The translations under genes and the position numbers were made by a program. Shown here one piece after another: positions 44,740-53,781 of a DNA stretch of 64,000 bases (within the stretch, counting starts at the first letter, position 1; every line of letters begins with the position of its first letter). Under the pieces are notes generated by a model. The model ran no database searches and was not told where the DNA came from. It saw nothing but the letters and a program-made list of their open reading frames with translations. The DNA lies in assembly GCA_036504995.1 (NCBI GenBank), contig DASXUG010000017.1:124001-188000 (forward strand), given 5' to 3'. The DNA is from DASXUG01 sp036504995. GTDB lineage: Bacteria; Pseudomonadota; Gammaproteobacteria; Burkholderiales; Methylophilaceae.

Positions 44740-44875
44740 TAAGTTTCCATGATTTAACCCTTATGTAACAATTTGTAAGCGTGCAAAATGCGTCTCACGT
44801 TGTAGCGATACTTAACAAATTAATCGGGAGTAGTGCAACAGCGCATTTTAATTAACTTAAACAAGGAGATTTACC

Positions 44876-44947
44876 ATGTGGACTAAACCAGCTGCTACAG
44901 AAATGCGTTTTGGCTTTGAAGTTACAATGTACGTAATGAACAAGTAA
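44876..44947 (+). CDS. pqqA: PQQ precursor peptide PqqA
   Basis: The 23-residue peptide from which the cofactor pyrroloquinoline quinone is built. It reads MWTKPAATEMRFGFEVTMYV then MNK. Glu15 and Tyr19 in the ExxxY motif are the residues joined by PqqE. AAGGAG lies 9 nt before the ATG. The gene opens the pqqABCDE cluster, and a hairpin after it may keep its transcript more abundant than the rest. It is too short for standard gene finders. Confidence 0.97.
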   Translation: MWTKPAATEMRFGFEVTMYVMNK

Positions 44948-44959
44948 TTTGTTCTCTAT

Positions 44960-44986
44960 AAAGGCTGTCTATATGGCAGCCTTTTC
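44960..44986 (+). terminator. Partial terminator (attenuator) between pqqA and pqqB
   Basis: AAAGGCTGTC pairs with GGCAGCCTTT (one G-T pair) over a short loop and is followed by TTTTC. In other methylotrophs pqqA is transcribed more than the downstream genes, which such a leaky terminator would explain. Confidence 0.7.
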
Positions 44987-45053
44987 ATTTGTTTGTCGCG
45001 ATTAACGCGTAAAATCCCGTTCTACACTATTCTATTTATTACTAAGAAATCTC

Positions 45054-45986
45054 ATGCATATACACGTATTAGGCGCAGGCGCAGGTGGGGGTTTCCCTCA
45101 ATGGAACTGTAATTGTTTCAATTGTGATGGTTTACGCAAAGGCACGATTAAAGCGACTAAACGTACACAGTCTTCTATCTGTGTTTCAAGTAATGGCATA
45201 GATTGGGTGTTGTTTAACGCTTCGCCTGATGTACTGCAACAAATTCAGGACTTTGCACCTTTGCAACCAGCCCGCGCGATTCGCGATTCTGGCATTCAAG
45301 CGATTATGCTGATTGATGCGCAAATAGATCACACCACAGGTTTGTTTATGTTGCGCGAAGGCAAGGTCAAACGCGAAATTTACTGTACCAAAATGGTATA
45401 TGAAGACCTTACAACAGGTAACCCAATTTTAAATATATTAGGTCATTACTGCGGTATTAATCATCATGATGTACCGACTGATGGCGACTCAAGTTTTGAA
45501 ATCCCCAATGTGCCAAATTTAAAATTCACCGCTGTCGCGCTAAAAAGCGCTGCACCACCATATTCACCTCATCGCAATGACCCGCACCCTGGCGATACGA
45601 TAGGAGTGTTGATTGAAGAAATTAGCACGGGCAAGAAATGTTGGTATTCCCCAGGTTTAGGTGAGATCGAGCCGCACTTGCCGCCACTGATGAGCCAAGC
45701 AGATTGCATTATGGTGGATGGTACTTTCTGGACAAACACCGAAATGATTGATATGGGGCTAATGACAAAAACGGCACGCAGTATTGGACATAATCCACAG
45801 TCTGGTGAAGGTGGCATGATAGAGAAACTGGATGAATTCGGCTCTAAAAATGGTACTCCAGTTAGAAAAGTATTGATACATATCAACAATACCAATCCAA
45901 TTTTAAGAGAAGATTCTGCCGAGCGCGCTACGCTCACCCAGCATGGCATTGAAGTGGCCTATGATGGTATGGACATAATTCTCTAG
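45054..45986 (+). CDS. pqqB: PQQ biosynthesis protein PqqB
   Basis: A 310-residue metallo-beta-lactamase-fold protein that acts as an iron-dependent hydroxylase in PQQ synthesis. The start MHIHVLGAGAGGGFPQWNCN with the CNCFNC zinc-site cysteines is diagnostic. DAQIDHTTGLFMLREG replaces the standard metallo-beta-lactamase HxHxDH motif, as in other PqqB. HINNTNPIL near the C-terminus is also conserved. GGAGG precedes the next gene, pqqC, 8 nt downstream. Confidence 0.96.
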   Translation: MHIHVLGAGAGGGFPQWNCNCFNCDGLRKGTIKATKRTQSSICVSSNGIDWVLFNASPDVLQQIQDFAPLQPARAIRDSGIQAIMLIDAQIDHTTGLFMLREGKVKREIYCTKMVYEDLTTGNPILNILGHYCGINHHDVPTDGDSSFEIPNVPNLKFTAVALKSAAPPYSPHRNDPHPGDTIGVLIEEISTGKKCWYSPGLGEIEPHLPPLMSQADCIMVDGTFWTNTEMIDMGLMTKTARSIGHNPQSGEGGMIEKLDEFGSKNGTPVRKVLIHINNTNPILREDSAERATLTQHGIEVAYDGMDIIL

Positions 45987-45994
45987 GAGGCAAA

Positions 45995-46756
45995 ATGAAC
46001 GCAATTACTCACGATTTACTACCATGGTCACGCGAAGAGTTTGAAGAAAAGCTGCGCGAAAAAGGCAAGGGCTATCATATTTATCACCCTTTTCATGTGA
46101 TGATGTATGAGGGCAAACTTACCAAAGAACAATTGCAGTGCTGGGTGGCTAATCGGTTTTACTATCAAATCGCTATTCCCATGAAAGATGGCGCGATTCT
46201 TTCCAACTGTCCAGATGTGGAAGTACGTAAACAATGGATAGTGCGCATTACTGACCATGATGGCGTAGGCGATGTGATGGGGGGAATTGAGGCTTGGATT
46301 CAATTGGGGGCAGCGGTAGGTCTAACACGTGAGCAAATCACTAGCTTAGAAATGGTGAGTCCTGGGGTACGTTTTGCAGTAGATGCTTATATCAATTTTG
46401 CCAAACAACGCCCATGGCAAGAGAGTGTGTGTTCAAGTTTAACTGAGTTATTTGCGCCGCATATTCACCAGCAGCGTATTAGCTCTTGGCCAACGATGTA
46501 TCCTTGGATTAAAGAAGAAGGCCTTACATACTTTAAAAAACGCCTTACCGAAGCGCGTCGCGATGTTGAACAAGGCCTAGGTGTGACTTTAGATTATTTT
46601 AGTACCTCCCGTGAAATGCAGATGAAGGCGCTAGATATTTTACAGTTTAAGCTCAATGTACTTTGGGTGATTGCTGATAGCATTATGCTGGCATCAACCA
46701 AGATTACGACCGAGGGCCAAGATTACTTGCGCCAGCCCGTCATTCAAATTAAGTAA
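45995..46756 (+). CDS. pqqC: Pyrroloquinoline-quinone synthase PqqC
   Basis: A 253-residue all-helical, cofactor-free oxidase catalysing the final ring closure and oxidation to PQQ. Family segments are YHIYHPFHVMMYEGKLTKEQ, WVANRFYYQIAIPMKDGAIL and the helical LWVIADSIMLAS near the C-terminus. The length fits. GGAGG precedes the ATG, and it lies 8 bp after pqqB and 5 bp before pqqD, so the three are tightly linked. Confidence 0.96.
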   Translation: MNAITHDLLPWSREEFEEKLREKGKGYHIYHPFHVMMYEGKLTKEQLQCWVANRFYYQIAIPMKDGAILSNCPDVEVRKQWIVRITDHDGVGDVMGGIEAWIQLGAAVGLTREQITSLEMVSPGVRFAVDAYINFAKQRPWQESVCSSLTELFAPHIHQQRISSWPTMYPWIKEEGLTYFKKRLTEARRDVEQGLGVTLDYFSTSREMQMKALDILQFKLNVLWVIADSIMLASTKITTEGQDYLRQPVIQIK

Positions 46757-46761
46757 GAAAA

Positions 46762-47046
46762 ATGGACAATAATATTCAACATTCAGACATCTACGCAATC
46801 GCGCTTCACCATCGCTTTCAGTGGGAAGAGGCGCAGCAAAGCTATGTAATTTTGTTCCCTGAGGGGATGGTGAAATTACATGGCGGCGCGGGTGAAATCC
46901 TGAAACGTATTGATGGCAAGCTAACTGTAGGCGATATTGTGTCTGATTTAAAAAACACATTCCCCGATGCGGAAGATATTGAATCAGATATTTTAGGTAT
47001 GTTTGACCTTGCCGTGGGTAAGGCTTGGCTGCGTAAATTAAACTAA
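46762..47046 (+). CDS. pqqD: PQQ peptide chaperone PqqD
   Basis: A 94-residue RiPP recognition element that binds PqqA and presents it to PqqE. The winged-helix pattern with HHRFQWEEAQQSYVILFPEG, MVKLHGGAGEILKRIDG and a helix-rich C-terminus is typical. It lies between pqqC and pqqE as a separate gene, whereas in some methylotrophs pqqC and pqqD are fused. Confidence 0.95.
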   Translation: MDNNIQHSDIYAIALHHRFQWEEAQQSYVILFPEGMVKLHGGAGEILKRIDGKLTVGDIVSDLKNTFPDAEDIESDILGMFDLAVGKAWLRKLN

Positions 47047-47083
47047 GTCGAATACCCATACGCGGTAACTAAGGAGTAGCAAA

Positions 47084-48316
47084 ATGTCACAGGCCAGTTT
47101 AGGTGATTCAGTTGTGCAAAAAGAGATCCAGTCGCAAGCCCAGAATAACGGCGTTGCGGCCAATATCACACACACACAACCGCTATGGCTGTTGGCTGAG
47201 GTCACATATCGTTGTCCGCTGCATTGTGCATTTTGCTATAACCCTACGGATTATGACAAGCATACGCAAAACGAACTCAGCACCGAGCAGTGGCTACAAG
47301 CTTTGCGAGATGCGCGCAAAATGGGGGCAATACAGCTAGGTATTTCAGGTGGCGAGCCGTTGTTGCGCGATGATATTGAAGATATTGTGATTGAAGCGAA
47401 AAAACTGGGGTATTACAGCAATCTGATTACTTCAGGGGTTGGTCTCACCGAGAAACGTATTCAAGCGTTTAAAGAGGGCGGTTTAGACCATATTCAGCTC
47501 TCAATGCATGATATTACTGAAGAAATTAATAACTTTATCACTAACACCAAAACCTTCGAGCTTAAGAAAAAAGTGGCCGCCATGATTAAAGGTCACGGCT
47601 ACCCCATGGTGTTGAATGTGGTGATACACCGTTACAACATCGGCCATATGAAAGAGATTCTTGAAATGGCCGAAGCGTTGGGGGCTGATTATATTGAGCT
47701 GGCGAATACCCAATACTATGGCTGGTCGCTGGTTAATCGTAGTCAATTGATGCCACTCAAAGAGCAAATTGATGAAGCCGAGCGTATCACCAACGAGTTC
47801 CGTCAAAAAGTTGGCAACAAGATGAAAATATTCTTTGTGGTGCCAGATTACTTTGGTGATAGACCTAAAAAATGTATGAACGGCTGGGGCGAAGTATTTA
47901 TGATAGTCACGGCGAATGGCGATGTATTACCTTGTCACTCAGCACGTGTGTTGCCAAATATGCAGTTCCCTAATGTACGTGAACATGGTTTGGAGTATGC
48001 GTGGAAAGAAAGCCCCGCATTTAACAAATATCGCGGTGATGATTGGATGAAAGAGCCATGCCGTAGCTGTGCTGAGAAAGAAAAAGACCTCGGTGGTTGC
48101 CGCTGCCAGGCATTTTTACTGAGTGGCGACGCGGAAAGTGCAGACCCAGTGTGTTCAAAATCGCCGCATCATCACTTAATTGAGCAAGCGATTGAAGACT
48201 CGAAAAACCCACAAATTCAGTCTCAGCCTATTATTTTTAGAAACGATAAGAACTCTAAGAAATACGCCAGTGGCGAATCGAAAGAACGGGTCGAAAAGTT
48301 TCACGCCCTACCATAA
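47084..48316 (+). CDS. pqqE: PqqA peptide cyclase PqqE (radical SAM/SPASM)
   Basis: A 410-residue radical SAM enzyme making the carbon-carbon bond between Glu15 and Tyr19 of PqqA. The SAM cluster Cys44, Cys48 and Cys51 lie in RCPLHCAFCYNP. The C-terminal SPASM auxiliary cluster ligands are in LPCHSARVLPN, PCRSCAEKEKDLGGCRCQAF and DPVCSKSPHHH. GGAG precedes the ATG. The last 40 residues are a polar tail. A strong terminator closes the cluster; no pqqF protease is next to it. Confidence 0.96.
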   Translation: MSQASLGDSVVQKEIQSQAQNNGVAANITHTQPLWLLAEVTYRCPLHCAFCYNPTDYDKHTQNELSTEQWLQALRDARKMGAIQLGISGGEPLLRDDIEDIVIEAKKLGYYSNLITSGVGLTEKRIQAFKEGGLDHIQLSMHDITEEINNFITNTKTFELKKKVAAMIKGHGYPMVLNVVIHRYNIGHMKEILEMAEALGADYIELANTQYYGWSLVNRSQLMPLKEQIDEAERITNEFRQKVGNKMKIFFVVPDYFGDRPKKCMNGWGEVFMIVTANGDVLPCHSARVLPNMQFPNVREHGLEYAWKESPAFNKYRGDDWMKEPCRSCAEKEKDLGGCRCQAFLLSGDAESADPVCSKSPHHHLIEQAIEDSKNPQIQSQPIIFRNDKNSKKYASGESKERVEKFHALP

Positions 48317-48334
48317 TTCCAAAACGGTATAATC

Positions 48335-48361
48335 AAAGGCGCATGTTGATGCGCCTTTTTT
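48335..48361 (+). terminator. Rho-independent terminator of the pqq cluster
   Basis: A perfect 10-bp stem (AAAGGCGCAT, loop GTTG, ATGCGCCTTT) is followed by TTT, 18 bp past pqqE. Confidence 0.92.
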
Positions 48362-48385
48362 ATTCACTGATATAGACAATTCCAT

Positions 48386-49564
48386 TTGAAAAAACATTCT
48401 ATTTTTTTAGTGTACGTTCTAGCTGCACTGGCTGCACTGGCCCCTTTTGCCATAGATACTTATTTGCCTGCATTTCACGTCATGGGTGCGTATTTGGCTG
48501 CGACGGATGTACAAATACAGCAAAGCCTTACCTTTTACCTACTACCCTATGCCGCAATGACACTATGGCATGGCGCAATCTCAGATGAAATTGGACGTAT
48601 CACTACCATTAAATGGGGTTTGGGTATATTTGTGCTGGCAAGTATTGGCTGTGCTTTTGCCCCCAATGTAGAAACGCTTTGGTTTTTTAGAGCTTTACAA
48701 GGCGCCAGTGGCGGGGCGGGTAATACTGTGGCGCGTGCTATGGTGCGCGATTTATTTGAAGGCGCGCAAGCCCAACGCGTAATGGCAACTGTGCAAATGC
48801 TATTTGGTATTGCGCCAGCCATTGCCCCTATTATCGGTGGCTTTCTGTTGGGCATACACTGGCAGGCAATTTTTGTTTTCTTGGCGATTTATGCTGCCTT
48901 AACCCTCTGGGCTGCGGTACGCTTTTTACCAGAAACTATGCCGCCAGAAAAACGGCTCAAATTATCGGCGAAAAACGTGTTAGCAAGCTATAAAATCATC
49001 TTTGGCGATGCAGAGTTTGCCAAATTGTGCATCGCCATAGGTGCTAATTTTTCAGCTTTTTTCTTATATGTGTTATCCAGCCCGGTATTTTTGGGTAAGC
49101 ATTTGGGCTTAAGTCCGCAGCAATATGGGTATTTATTTGTTCCTACCGTCACTGGCATGATATTCGGCTCATTTCTAGCCAAATATGTCGCAGGTAAATA
49201 TGCATCAGACAAAGTGGTCAAAGTGTCTTACGCTTGGATGTTGTTAATTGTTTGTGCCAACCTCGTTACTTGTTACACGCAACCAGTAGGCTTGGTTGCG
49301 AACATATTGCCCATCGCCTTGTATAACATCGGCATGGCAATGTCTATGCCGATACTCTCACTCGCGGCCTTGGATAGACACCCTAAAATACGCGGCACCG
49401 CAGCCTCAGGTCAAGCGTTTATACAAATGCTGCTATCTACTGTGTCTGCAGGCTTAATCGTGCCCTTGGTGTGGTTTGCGCCTCTTGGCTTGGCCTGGGC
49501 GATGGCTGGGTATGTTGTCATTGGCTTGCTAGTAGCGAGTAGCACTAAACTGTGGAAAAAATAG
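48386..49564 (+). CDS. Bcr/CflA-family drug-resistance MFS transporter
   Basis: A 392-residue inner-membrane transporter with twelve predicted helices. The family signature FAIDTYLPAFHVMG in helix one, GAISDEIGRITTIKWGL (MFS loop 2-3) and FRALQGASGGAGNTVARAMV in helices four to five identify the Bcr/CflA branch of DHA1 pumps, which export various drugs or sulfonamides. The start is TTG 48386, only 25 bp after the pqq terminator; no ATG is nearer. It is probably its own unit. The true substrate is unknown. Confidence 0.88.
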   Translation: MKKHSIFLVYVLAALAALAPFAIDTYLPAFHVMGAYLAATDVQIQQSLTFYLLPYAAMTLWHGAISDEIGRITTIKWGLGIFVLASIGCAFAPNVETLWFFRALQGASGGAGNTVARAMVRDLFEGAQAQRVMATVQMLFGIAPAIAPIIGGFLLGIHWQAIFVFLAIYAALTLWAAVRFLPETMPPEKRLKLSAKNVLASYKIIFGDAEFAKLCIAIGANFSAFFLYVLSSPVFLGKHLGLSPQQYGYLFVPTVTGMIFGSFLAKYVAGKYASDKVVKVSYAWMLLIVCANLVTCYTQPVGLVANILPIALYNIGMAMSMPILSLAALDRHPKIRGTAASGQAFIQMLLSTVSAGLIVPLVWFAPLGLAWAMAGYVVIGLLVASSTKLWKK

Positions 49565-49584
49565 CTTTCGCGTATCTCACATTA

Positions 49585-49932
49585 CTAAAAATTTAGAAAT
49601 TTATTGCATGGTGGATTCCAAGCATGTATTAAGTCTTTTACTTCTGCCAGACGGTCACTATCTGACCAGTTTACATGAATATGAATATGGCTTAACCCAT
49701 GCTGTCTGAACATCTCTAGTTTTTTGATTGAGCTGATTGTGTGTTGGAGGTGCAATGTATGCGCAACGTACAATGGCAAGAATGTATCATCTTCATTTAT
49801 ATGCGTGAAAATAAAACTACCTGGAAAGTTTAGAAAGTGATTTTCTGTGACTGGATAAATGGCGTATGCATATTCTTTGTCTGAATACCCTTGCCAAGTA
49901 ATCAGGTTCTCACTCTGTACAATAATCGCCAT
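49585..49932 (-). CDS. Degenerate GIY-YIG-like small protein
   Basis: A 115-residue protein. The segment FLPLYVAHTLHLQHT looks like the GIY-YIG signature of bacterial proteins that read PLYIGQTxxLxxR, and HIHIHVNWSDSDRLAEVKDL followed by IHAWNPPCN matches the typical C-terminal part of those proteins. Here the Tyr-Ile-Gly core is Tyr-Val-Ala and the usual catalytic Arg position is His, so nuclease activity is doubtful. I start at ATG 49932, which has AAGGA 7 nt upstream; an ATG 6 nt earlier (49938) is too close to that site. It is convergent with the Bcr/CflA pump. The family call is by memory of its motifs and is moderate. Confidence 0.6.
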   Translation of the reverse strand: MAIIVQSENLITWQGYSDKEYAYAIYPVTENHFLNFPGSFIFTHINEDDTFLPLYVAHTLHLQHTISSIKKLEMFRQHGLSHIHIHVNWSDSDRLAEVKDLIHAWNPPCNKFLNF

Positions 49933-49938
49933 GGTCAT

Positions 49939-50272
49939 TTCCTTACCAAAAATGTGTACTTAATTACACGAGAGGGAACTAAAGCCCACCTACTTTCTTC
50001 TTGGTATTAGTCTAGAGTGGTGATATTGCCTAACCATGGCTTAAATATTAACAATTTGTGAATCGTGATTTAGCCAGTAACTCGCCTAGCGCTTCAGATT
50101 AAGCAATTTCGATACCACATCTATATCGATGTAGCCGTCGTTTTTTGTTAAAGTAAATTGGATTAATTATTATGGGGTTAGCGAGAAATAGTGAGTTTGA
50201 AAATGCTTAGTGGCTTGGTCAGTTGGGTTAATTTATGCACCGTATGCCCCCAGTAATTCTGCCTTTTGTTCT
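49939..50272. other. 334-bp intergenic region, nothing recognised
   Basis: It holds the upstream region of the small gene at 49585-49932 and the downstream region of the MOSC gene. I see no open frame above about 15 codons, no strong hairpin with a T tract and no repeat. Confidence 0.5.
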
Positions 50273-50914
50273 TTAAAGGGTAGTTAGTCGTTGCTCAAAA
50301 ATATTCTTTAGCAACGGTGCTAACGATTTTATTTTTAATGCCTGTTTTAACAAGGGAGCATCACCTTCATCAAGTTTTTGTAAGCCGAGTATAGTACGTA
50401 TGCTGATTTGATTTACGTCACGCTCCACTAACGTAATTTTATCGCCAACTTTTACATAACCAGGTGTGAGTACACGTTGATAAAATCCACTTTTCCCGCT
50501 GCGTAAGAATTCATCCAGAATTTCAGGGTGGCCAATTTTATGACCAAATTTAAAACAAGGGATTCTGGGCATCGTCACTTGCACCAATACATCACCGATG
50601 CTCAAAATATCGCCAACACAGATTTCATCTTCCAATATCCCAGAGACGGTGAAGTTTTCACCAAATGTACCAAGTCCCAGTTGGGGGGTATTTAACCTGT
50701 TTTGCCAATAGTCGTAATGCTCGAAAGGGTAGCTATAAATGGCTTGATGCTCACCACCATGCACCGTTAAATCGGCTTGCCCGTCACCAGTCAACCCTAA
50801 TGGACCTAACCAAACTGAATTGGCTACAGGCTCTTTATAAATGGCAGTAAGAACTGGTCTGCCTTTTATATCAATAGTTTTGGGCATTGCGACATTGATA
50901 GAGATGATTTGCAT
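50273..50914 (-). CDS. MOSC-domain protein (YiiM-like)
   Basis: A 213-residue cytosolic protein with an MOSC beta-barrel (about 25-165) and a helical C-terminal 3-alpha domain (about 165-213), as in E. coli YiiM. The core GDGQADLTVHGGEHQAIYSY and FGENFTVSGILEDEICVGD are typical. The Cys in MPRIPCFKFGHKIG is the conserved MOSC cysteine that binds the molybdenum cofactor. YiiM reduces N-hydroxylated compounds such as 6-hydroxylaminopurine; a similar protective role is inferred. I start at ATG 50914 (MQIISINVA), the family N-terminus, not at 50953. Confidence 0.88.
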   Translation of the reverse strand: MQIISINVAMPKTIDIKGRPVLTAIYKEPVANSVWLGPLGLTGDGQADLTVHGGEHQAIYSYPFEHYDYWQNRLNTPQLGLGTFGENFTVSGILEDEICVGDILSIGDVLVQVTMPRIPCFKFGHKIGHPEILDEFLRSGKSGFYQRVLTPGYVKVGDKITLVERDVNQISIRTILGLQKLDEGDAPLLKQALKIKSLAPLLKNIFEQRLTTL

Positions 50915-51108
50915 AGTTATATCTTTGAAAATGATAAGGTATTTTGACACCAAATAGCCATTAGCTTAATACGGTATTTGGCGTATAAGCAAGATGGGGA
51001 GTGCTATGATTCAGTTATTGTCACATTAGCTTAAATAGAAGTCGCAAATTGTTTACGAGACTCTTTTTAACTATAACAATAAGCATTGAGTGGTAACTTT
51101 TAAATTGG

Positions 51109-51537
51109 ATGGCTATGAAACGAATCGACGCAATATTTAAGTTGAGTGCATTGGAGTTATTAGCCAAAGTGCTGGTGATAGGCATGCTTGGCTCAAGTTT
51201 GGTGGGATGTATTCAAGATGAGGTTATTTTCTTCGGCATTGATAAAGCAGACAACTTAAGATTTACCAATATCAAGATCAATGACAAGCTAGATGGCTTG
51301 TTCTATGCGAGCTATTTGGATGGTGATACGGTAATTGATATTCGAGAACCAGTGAAGGCAGCGCGACTGGCCGAAGAGGATGGCTATAAGATCACCATGG
51401 TTAACAAGGGGATCAGTTTTAAACTAGTGAGTGATGGACGGTTGTTGTATTGCAAAAAATACAAGTGTATAGGCTGCGATAAGATCCAAGTGGAGGGTGC
51501 ATTTTCTGAGCTACCCAAAATATGGGGGAACAAATAA
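51109..51537 (+). CDS. Predicted lipoprotein of unknown function
   Basis: A 142-residue protein (or 140 from the in-frame ATG at 51115). A basic start MKRIDAIFK is followed by a hydrophobic stretch LLAKVLVIGMLGSSL and the lipobox LVGC, so it should be a lipoprotein cut before Cys33. The mature region has beta-strand-like segments (FTNIKINDKLDGLFYASYLD) and four more cysteines near the end (YCKKYKCIGC). I do not recognise a family. It is divergent from the MOSC gene and convergent with lnt. Confidence 0.7.
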   Translation: MAMKRIDAIFKLSALELLAKVLVIGMLGSSLVGCIQDEVIFFGIDKADNLRFTNIKINDKLDGLFYASYLDGDTVIDIREPVKAARLAEEDGYKITMVNKGISFKLVSDGRLLYCKKYKCIGCDKIQVEGAFSELPKIWGNK

Positions 51538-51579
51538 GTGTTGAGCTTTACTTTCCCGTCAAACTAACTTAATCAATCA

Positions 51580-53079
51580 TCAAAGCCTTCTAGTCCAACC
51601 TAGTCCGAATAACAGTAAGCCTAAAACCAACGCCCCCCAGTTTCCCCAGCCTACATAGGGCGTTTTCCCTATATAACCTTGCGCTTCGCCTGTTAGCGTG
51701 CCATTGGTAAAATGTGGCAGCCGCTTAATAATATGGCCATGTGAATCAATAATCGCTGTAGCACCTGTGTTGGTGGCCCGTAGCATCATTCGGCCTGTTT
51801 CCAGCGCACGGGTTTGCGACATTTGCAGGTGCTGGTCTGGGGCGAGCGAATCGCCAAACCAAGCCATATTGCTGGTGTTGACTAATAATGTGGCTTGCGG
51901 CAGTTGGCGTATAATTTCTTCGCCGTAGACATCTTCGTAGCAAATATTGATAGCAACTTGTTGTCCTGCAATCTTCATCGGCTTAGGTTGGGTACTACCT
52001 CGCGATAAGTCCGACAGTGGCATATTCAGCCAATCGCGATATATCCAGCCGATTGCACTCTTGAGGGGGATAAATTCTCCAAAGGGCACAAGATGCGATT
52101 TGCGATAGGTTTGTGTGGGTGCTGTGCCAGTACTTAGCATACTGTTGTAATAGTTATCTTGCTCACTCTCAATAATACCGATAAGCACATCCCCGTGGTT
52201 TTCTTGGGCGTGAGTTTTAATACGCTTTAAATATTCATCAGGGATTTGGTTTGACAGTATGGGTAGGGCAGTTTCGGGGGTGATAGTGAGTTGAGCATTG
52301 GCGGAGACGATCATTTCAAGGTATTGATCTAACGTTTGTTGTGCGACTTCTGGCTGCCATTTTATATCTTGTGCGATATTGCCTTGTAGTAGTGCCACAC
52401 TGATAGGCGCACCTTGTGCTTTGCTCCATTCCATTTGTTTCAATGCCCCGCCTACCAGCCAAAGTGCTACAAGGGTAATCATCGCTTTGCGTCGAGTTTC
52501 CTGTCGTGCAATTAGTACAAGTAAACCGCTGCTGATCGTGACTAAAAGCGAAACGCCATATACACCAAAAATCGGCACATAGCCCGCTAATGCACTATTC
52601 GGTACTGTCGAATAGCCCACGTTCAGCCAAGGGAATCCTGTAAAAATCCAGCTACGTACCCATTCTAATAATACCCAAGTGAGTGGTGCGGAGACTAGTA
52701 ACGGGTGTACTTTAAACTTGGTGGAGAGCGTGTAGCAGAGCCACCCCATGCAGCCGGTAAATAGCGCGAGAAAAGCGCAAAAGCTAAAAGTGGCAAAGCT
52801 AGCCATTAAAAATGGCATGCCGCCAAAGTCATGCAGGCTAATATATATCCAATAAACCCCTGCACAGAAAAAGCCCAAACCAAAGCAATAGGCTAAGCAA
52901 GCTGCTTGTTTTGCCGTGGTTGCGCGTGATAAATAATTAAATATCCCCGCCAAGGCAAGCAGGGTGCAAGGGTAAAGGTAAAATGGGGCAAAGCCCATAA
53001 TGGCTAAACCCCCAAGCAGAAAACAGTGAAGCAAGGGGTGTTGTAGATACTTATAAAATCTATTTGAAATCTTGACCAA
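51580..53079 (-). CDS. lnt: Apolipoprotein N-acyltransferase
   Basis: A 499-residue inner-membrane enzyme that adds the third acyl chain to lipoproteins. Six to eight transmembrane helices are followed by a periplasmic nitrilase-like domain (about 225-475) with the catalytic triad Glu269 (TITPETALPIL), Lys327 (YRKSHLVPFGEFIP) and Cys380 (NICYEDVYGEEI). It completes maturation of lipoproteins such as those at 8876, 18828, 51109 and 63732. In E. coli lnt directly follows corC in one operon; here it is separated by mscL and a small gene. Confidence 0.95.
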   Translation of the reverse strand: MVKISNRFYKYLQHPLLHCFLLGGLAIMGFAPFYLYPCTLLALAGIFNYLSRATTAKQAACLAYCFGLGFFCAGVYWIYISLHDFGGMPFLMASFATFSFCAFLALFTGCMGWLCYTLSTKFKVHPLLVSAPLTWVLLEWVRSWIFTGFPWLNVGYSTVPNSALAGYVPIFGVYGVSLLVTISSGLLVLIARQETRRKAMITLVALWLVGGALKQMEWSKAQGAPISVALLQGNIAQDIKWQPEVAQQTLDQYLEMIVSANAQLTITPETALPILSNQIPDEYLKRIKTHAQENHGDVLIGIIESEQDNYYNSMLSTGTAPTQTYRKSHLVPFGEFIPLKSAIGWIYRDWLNMPLSDLSRGSTQPKPMKIAGQQVAINICYEDVYGEEIIRQLPQATLLVNTSNMAWFGDSLAPDQHLQMSQTRALETGRMMLRATNTGATAIIDSHGHIIKRLPHFTNGTLTGEAQGYIGKTPYVGWGNWGALVLGLLLFGLGWTRRL

Positions 53080-53261
53080 ACAACCTACTTATCTGCGTTA
53101 TATTGAGTTAGAAAAATAAGTTGCCATTGTAAGCGATTACGGTGAACTTACTATGTCGCGAGATTGTAAAATTTTTTATAGGAGTTGACACTGCTTTATT
53201 TGCGCATTACATTCAAAGCGTAATGTTGATTTCTTAATAATAGTAAAAAAGGGAGAAGTTT

Positions 53262-53684
53262 ATGAGTATGGCATCAGAGTTTAAAGAGTTTGCTTTAAAA
53301 GGTAACGTGATGGATCTAGCCGTCGGTGTGATTATCGGTGCGGCCTTTGGTAAGATTGTAGATTCATTAGTAGGCGATATCATTATGCCTATTGTTGGTA
53401 AATTAGTCGGTGGTTTAGATTTTTCTAATATGTTTGTTGTATTAGGTGATGTCCCTGCAGGCACTGCCCAAACTTTAGTAGAGCTTAAAAAAGCAGGTAT
53501 CCCTGTATTGGCTTATGGCAACTTTATTACGATCGTGCTCAATTTCTTAATCTTAGCTTTTATCATTTTTCAAATGGTACGCATCATGAATAAAATGAAG
53601 AAAGCAGAGCCAGCCCCAGCGCCAGCGGCCACCCCGGAAGATGTGGTGTTATTGCGTGAGATTCGTGACGCACTTAAAAAATAA
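53262..53684 (+). CDS. mscL: Large-conductance mechanosensitive channel
   Basis: A 140-residue inner-membrane channel that opens under high membrane tension to release osmolytes. TM1 contains the pore-lining GNVMDLAVGVIIGAAFGKIV. A periplasmic loop and TM2 (FITIVLNFLILAFIIFQMVR) follow, then a charged cytoplasmic helix. The length is typical. GGGAG lies before the ATG. It is divergent from lnt with 182 bp between them and has its own terminator. Confidence 0.96.
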   Translation: MSMASEFKEFALKGNVMDLAVGVIIGAAFGKIVDSLVGDIIMPIVGKLVGGLDFSNMFVVLGDVPAGTAQTLVELKKAGIPVLAYGNFITIVLNFLILAFIIFQMVRIMNKMKKAEPAPAPAATPEDVVLLREIRDALKK

Positions 53685-53737
53685 GATTTTTCCATACACT
53701 TTTAACCTAAAGTTAAAGGTATATGAAATGTAGCAAC

Positions 53738-53765
53738 AAAAAAGGGCGATTAAATCGCCCTTTTT
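53738..53765. terminator. Bidirectional terminator after mscL
   Basis: GGGCGAT and ATCGCCC with loop TAA, flanked by an A tract and TTTTT, lie between convergent mscL and the gene at 53782. Confidence 0.92.
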
Positions 53766-53781
53766 GCTGGTCGTTTACGCA

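Noticed and set aside
44700..44760. Palindrome at 44721-44739 as the hisC terminator
   Set aside because: There is no T tract after it and the stem is AT-balanced, so a binding site is more plausible.
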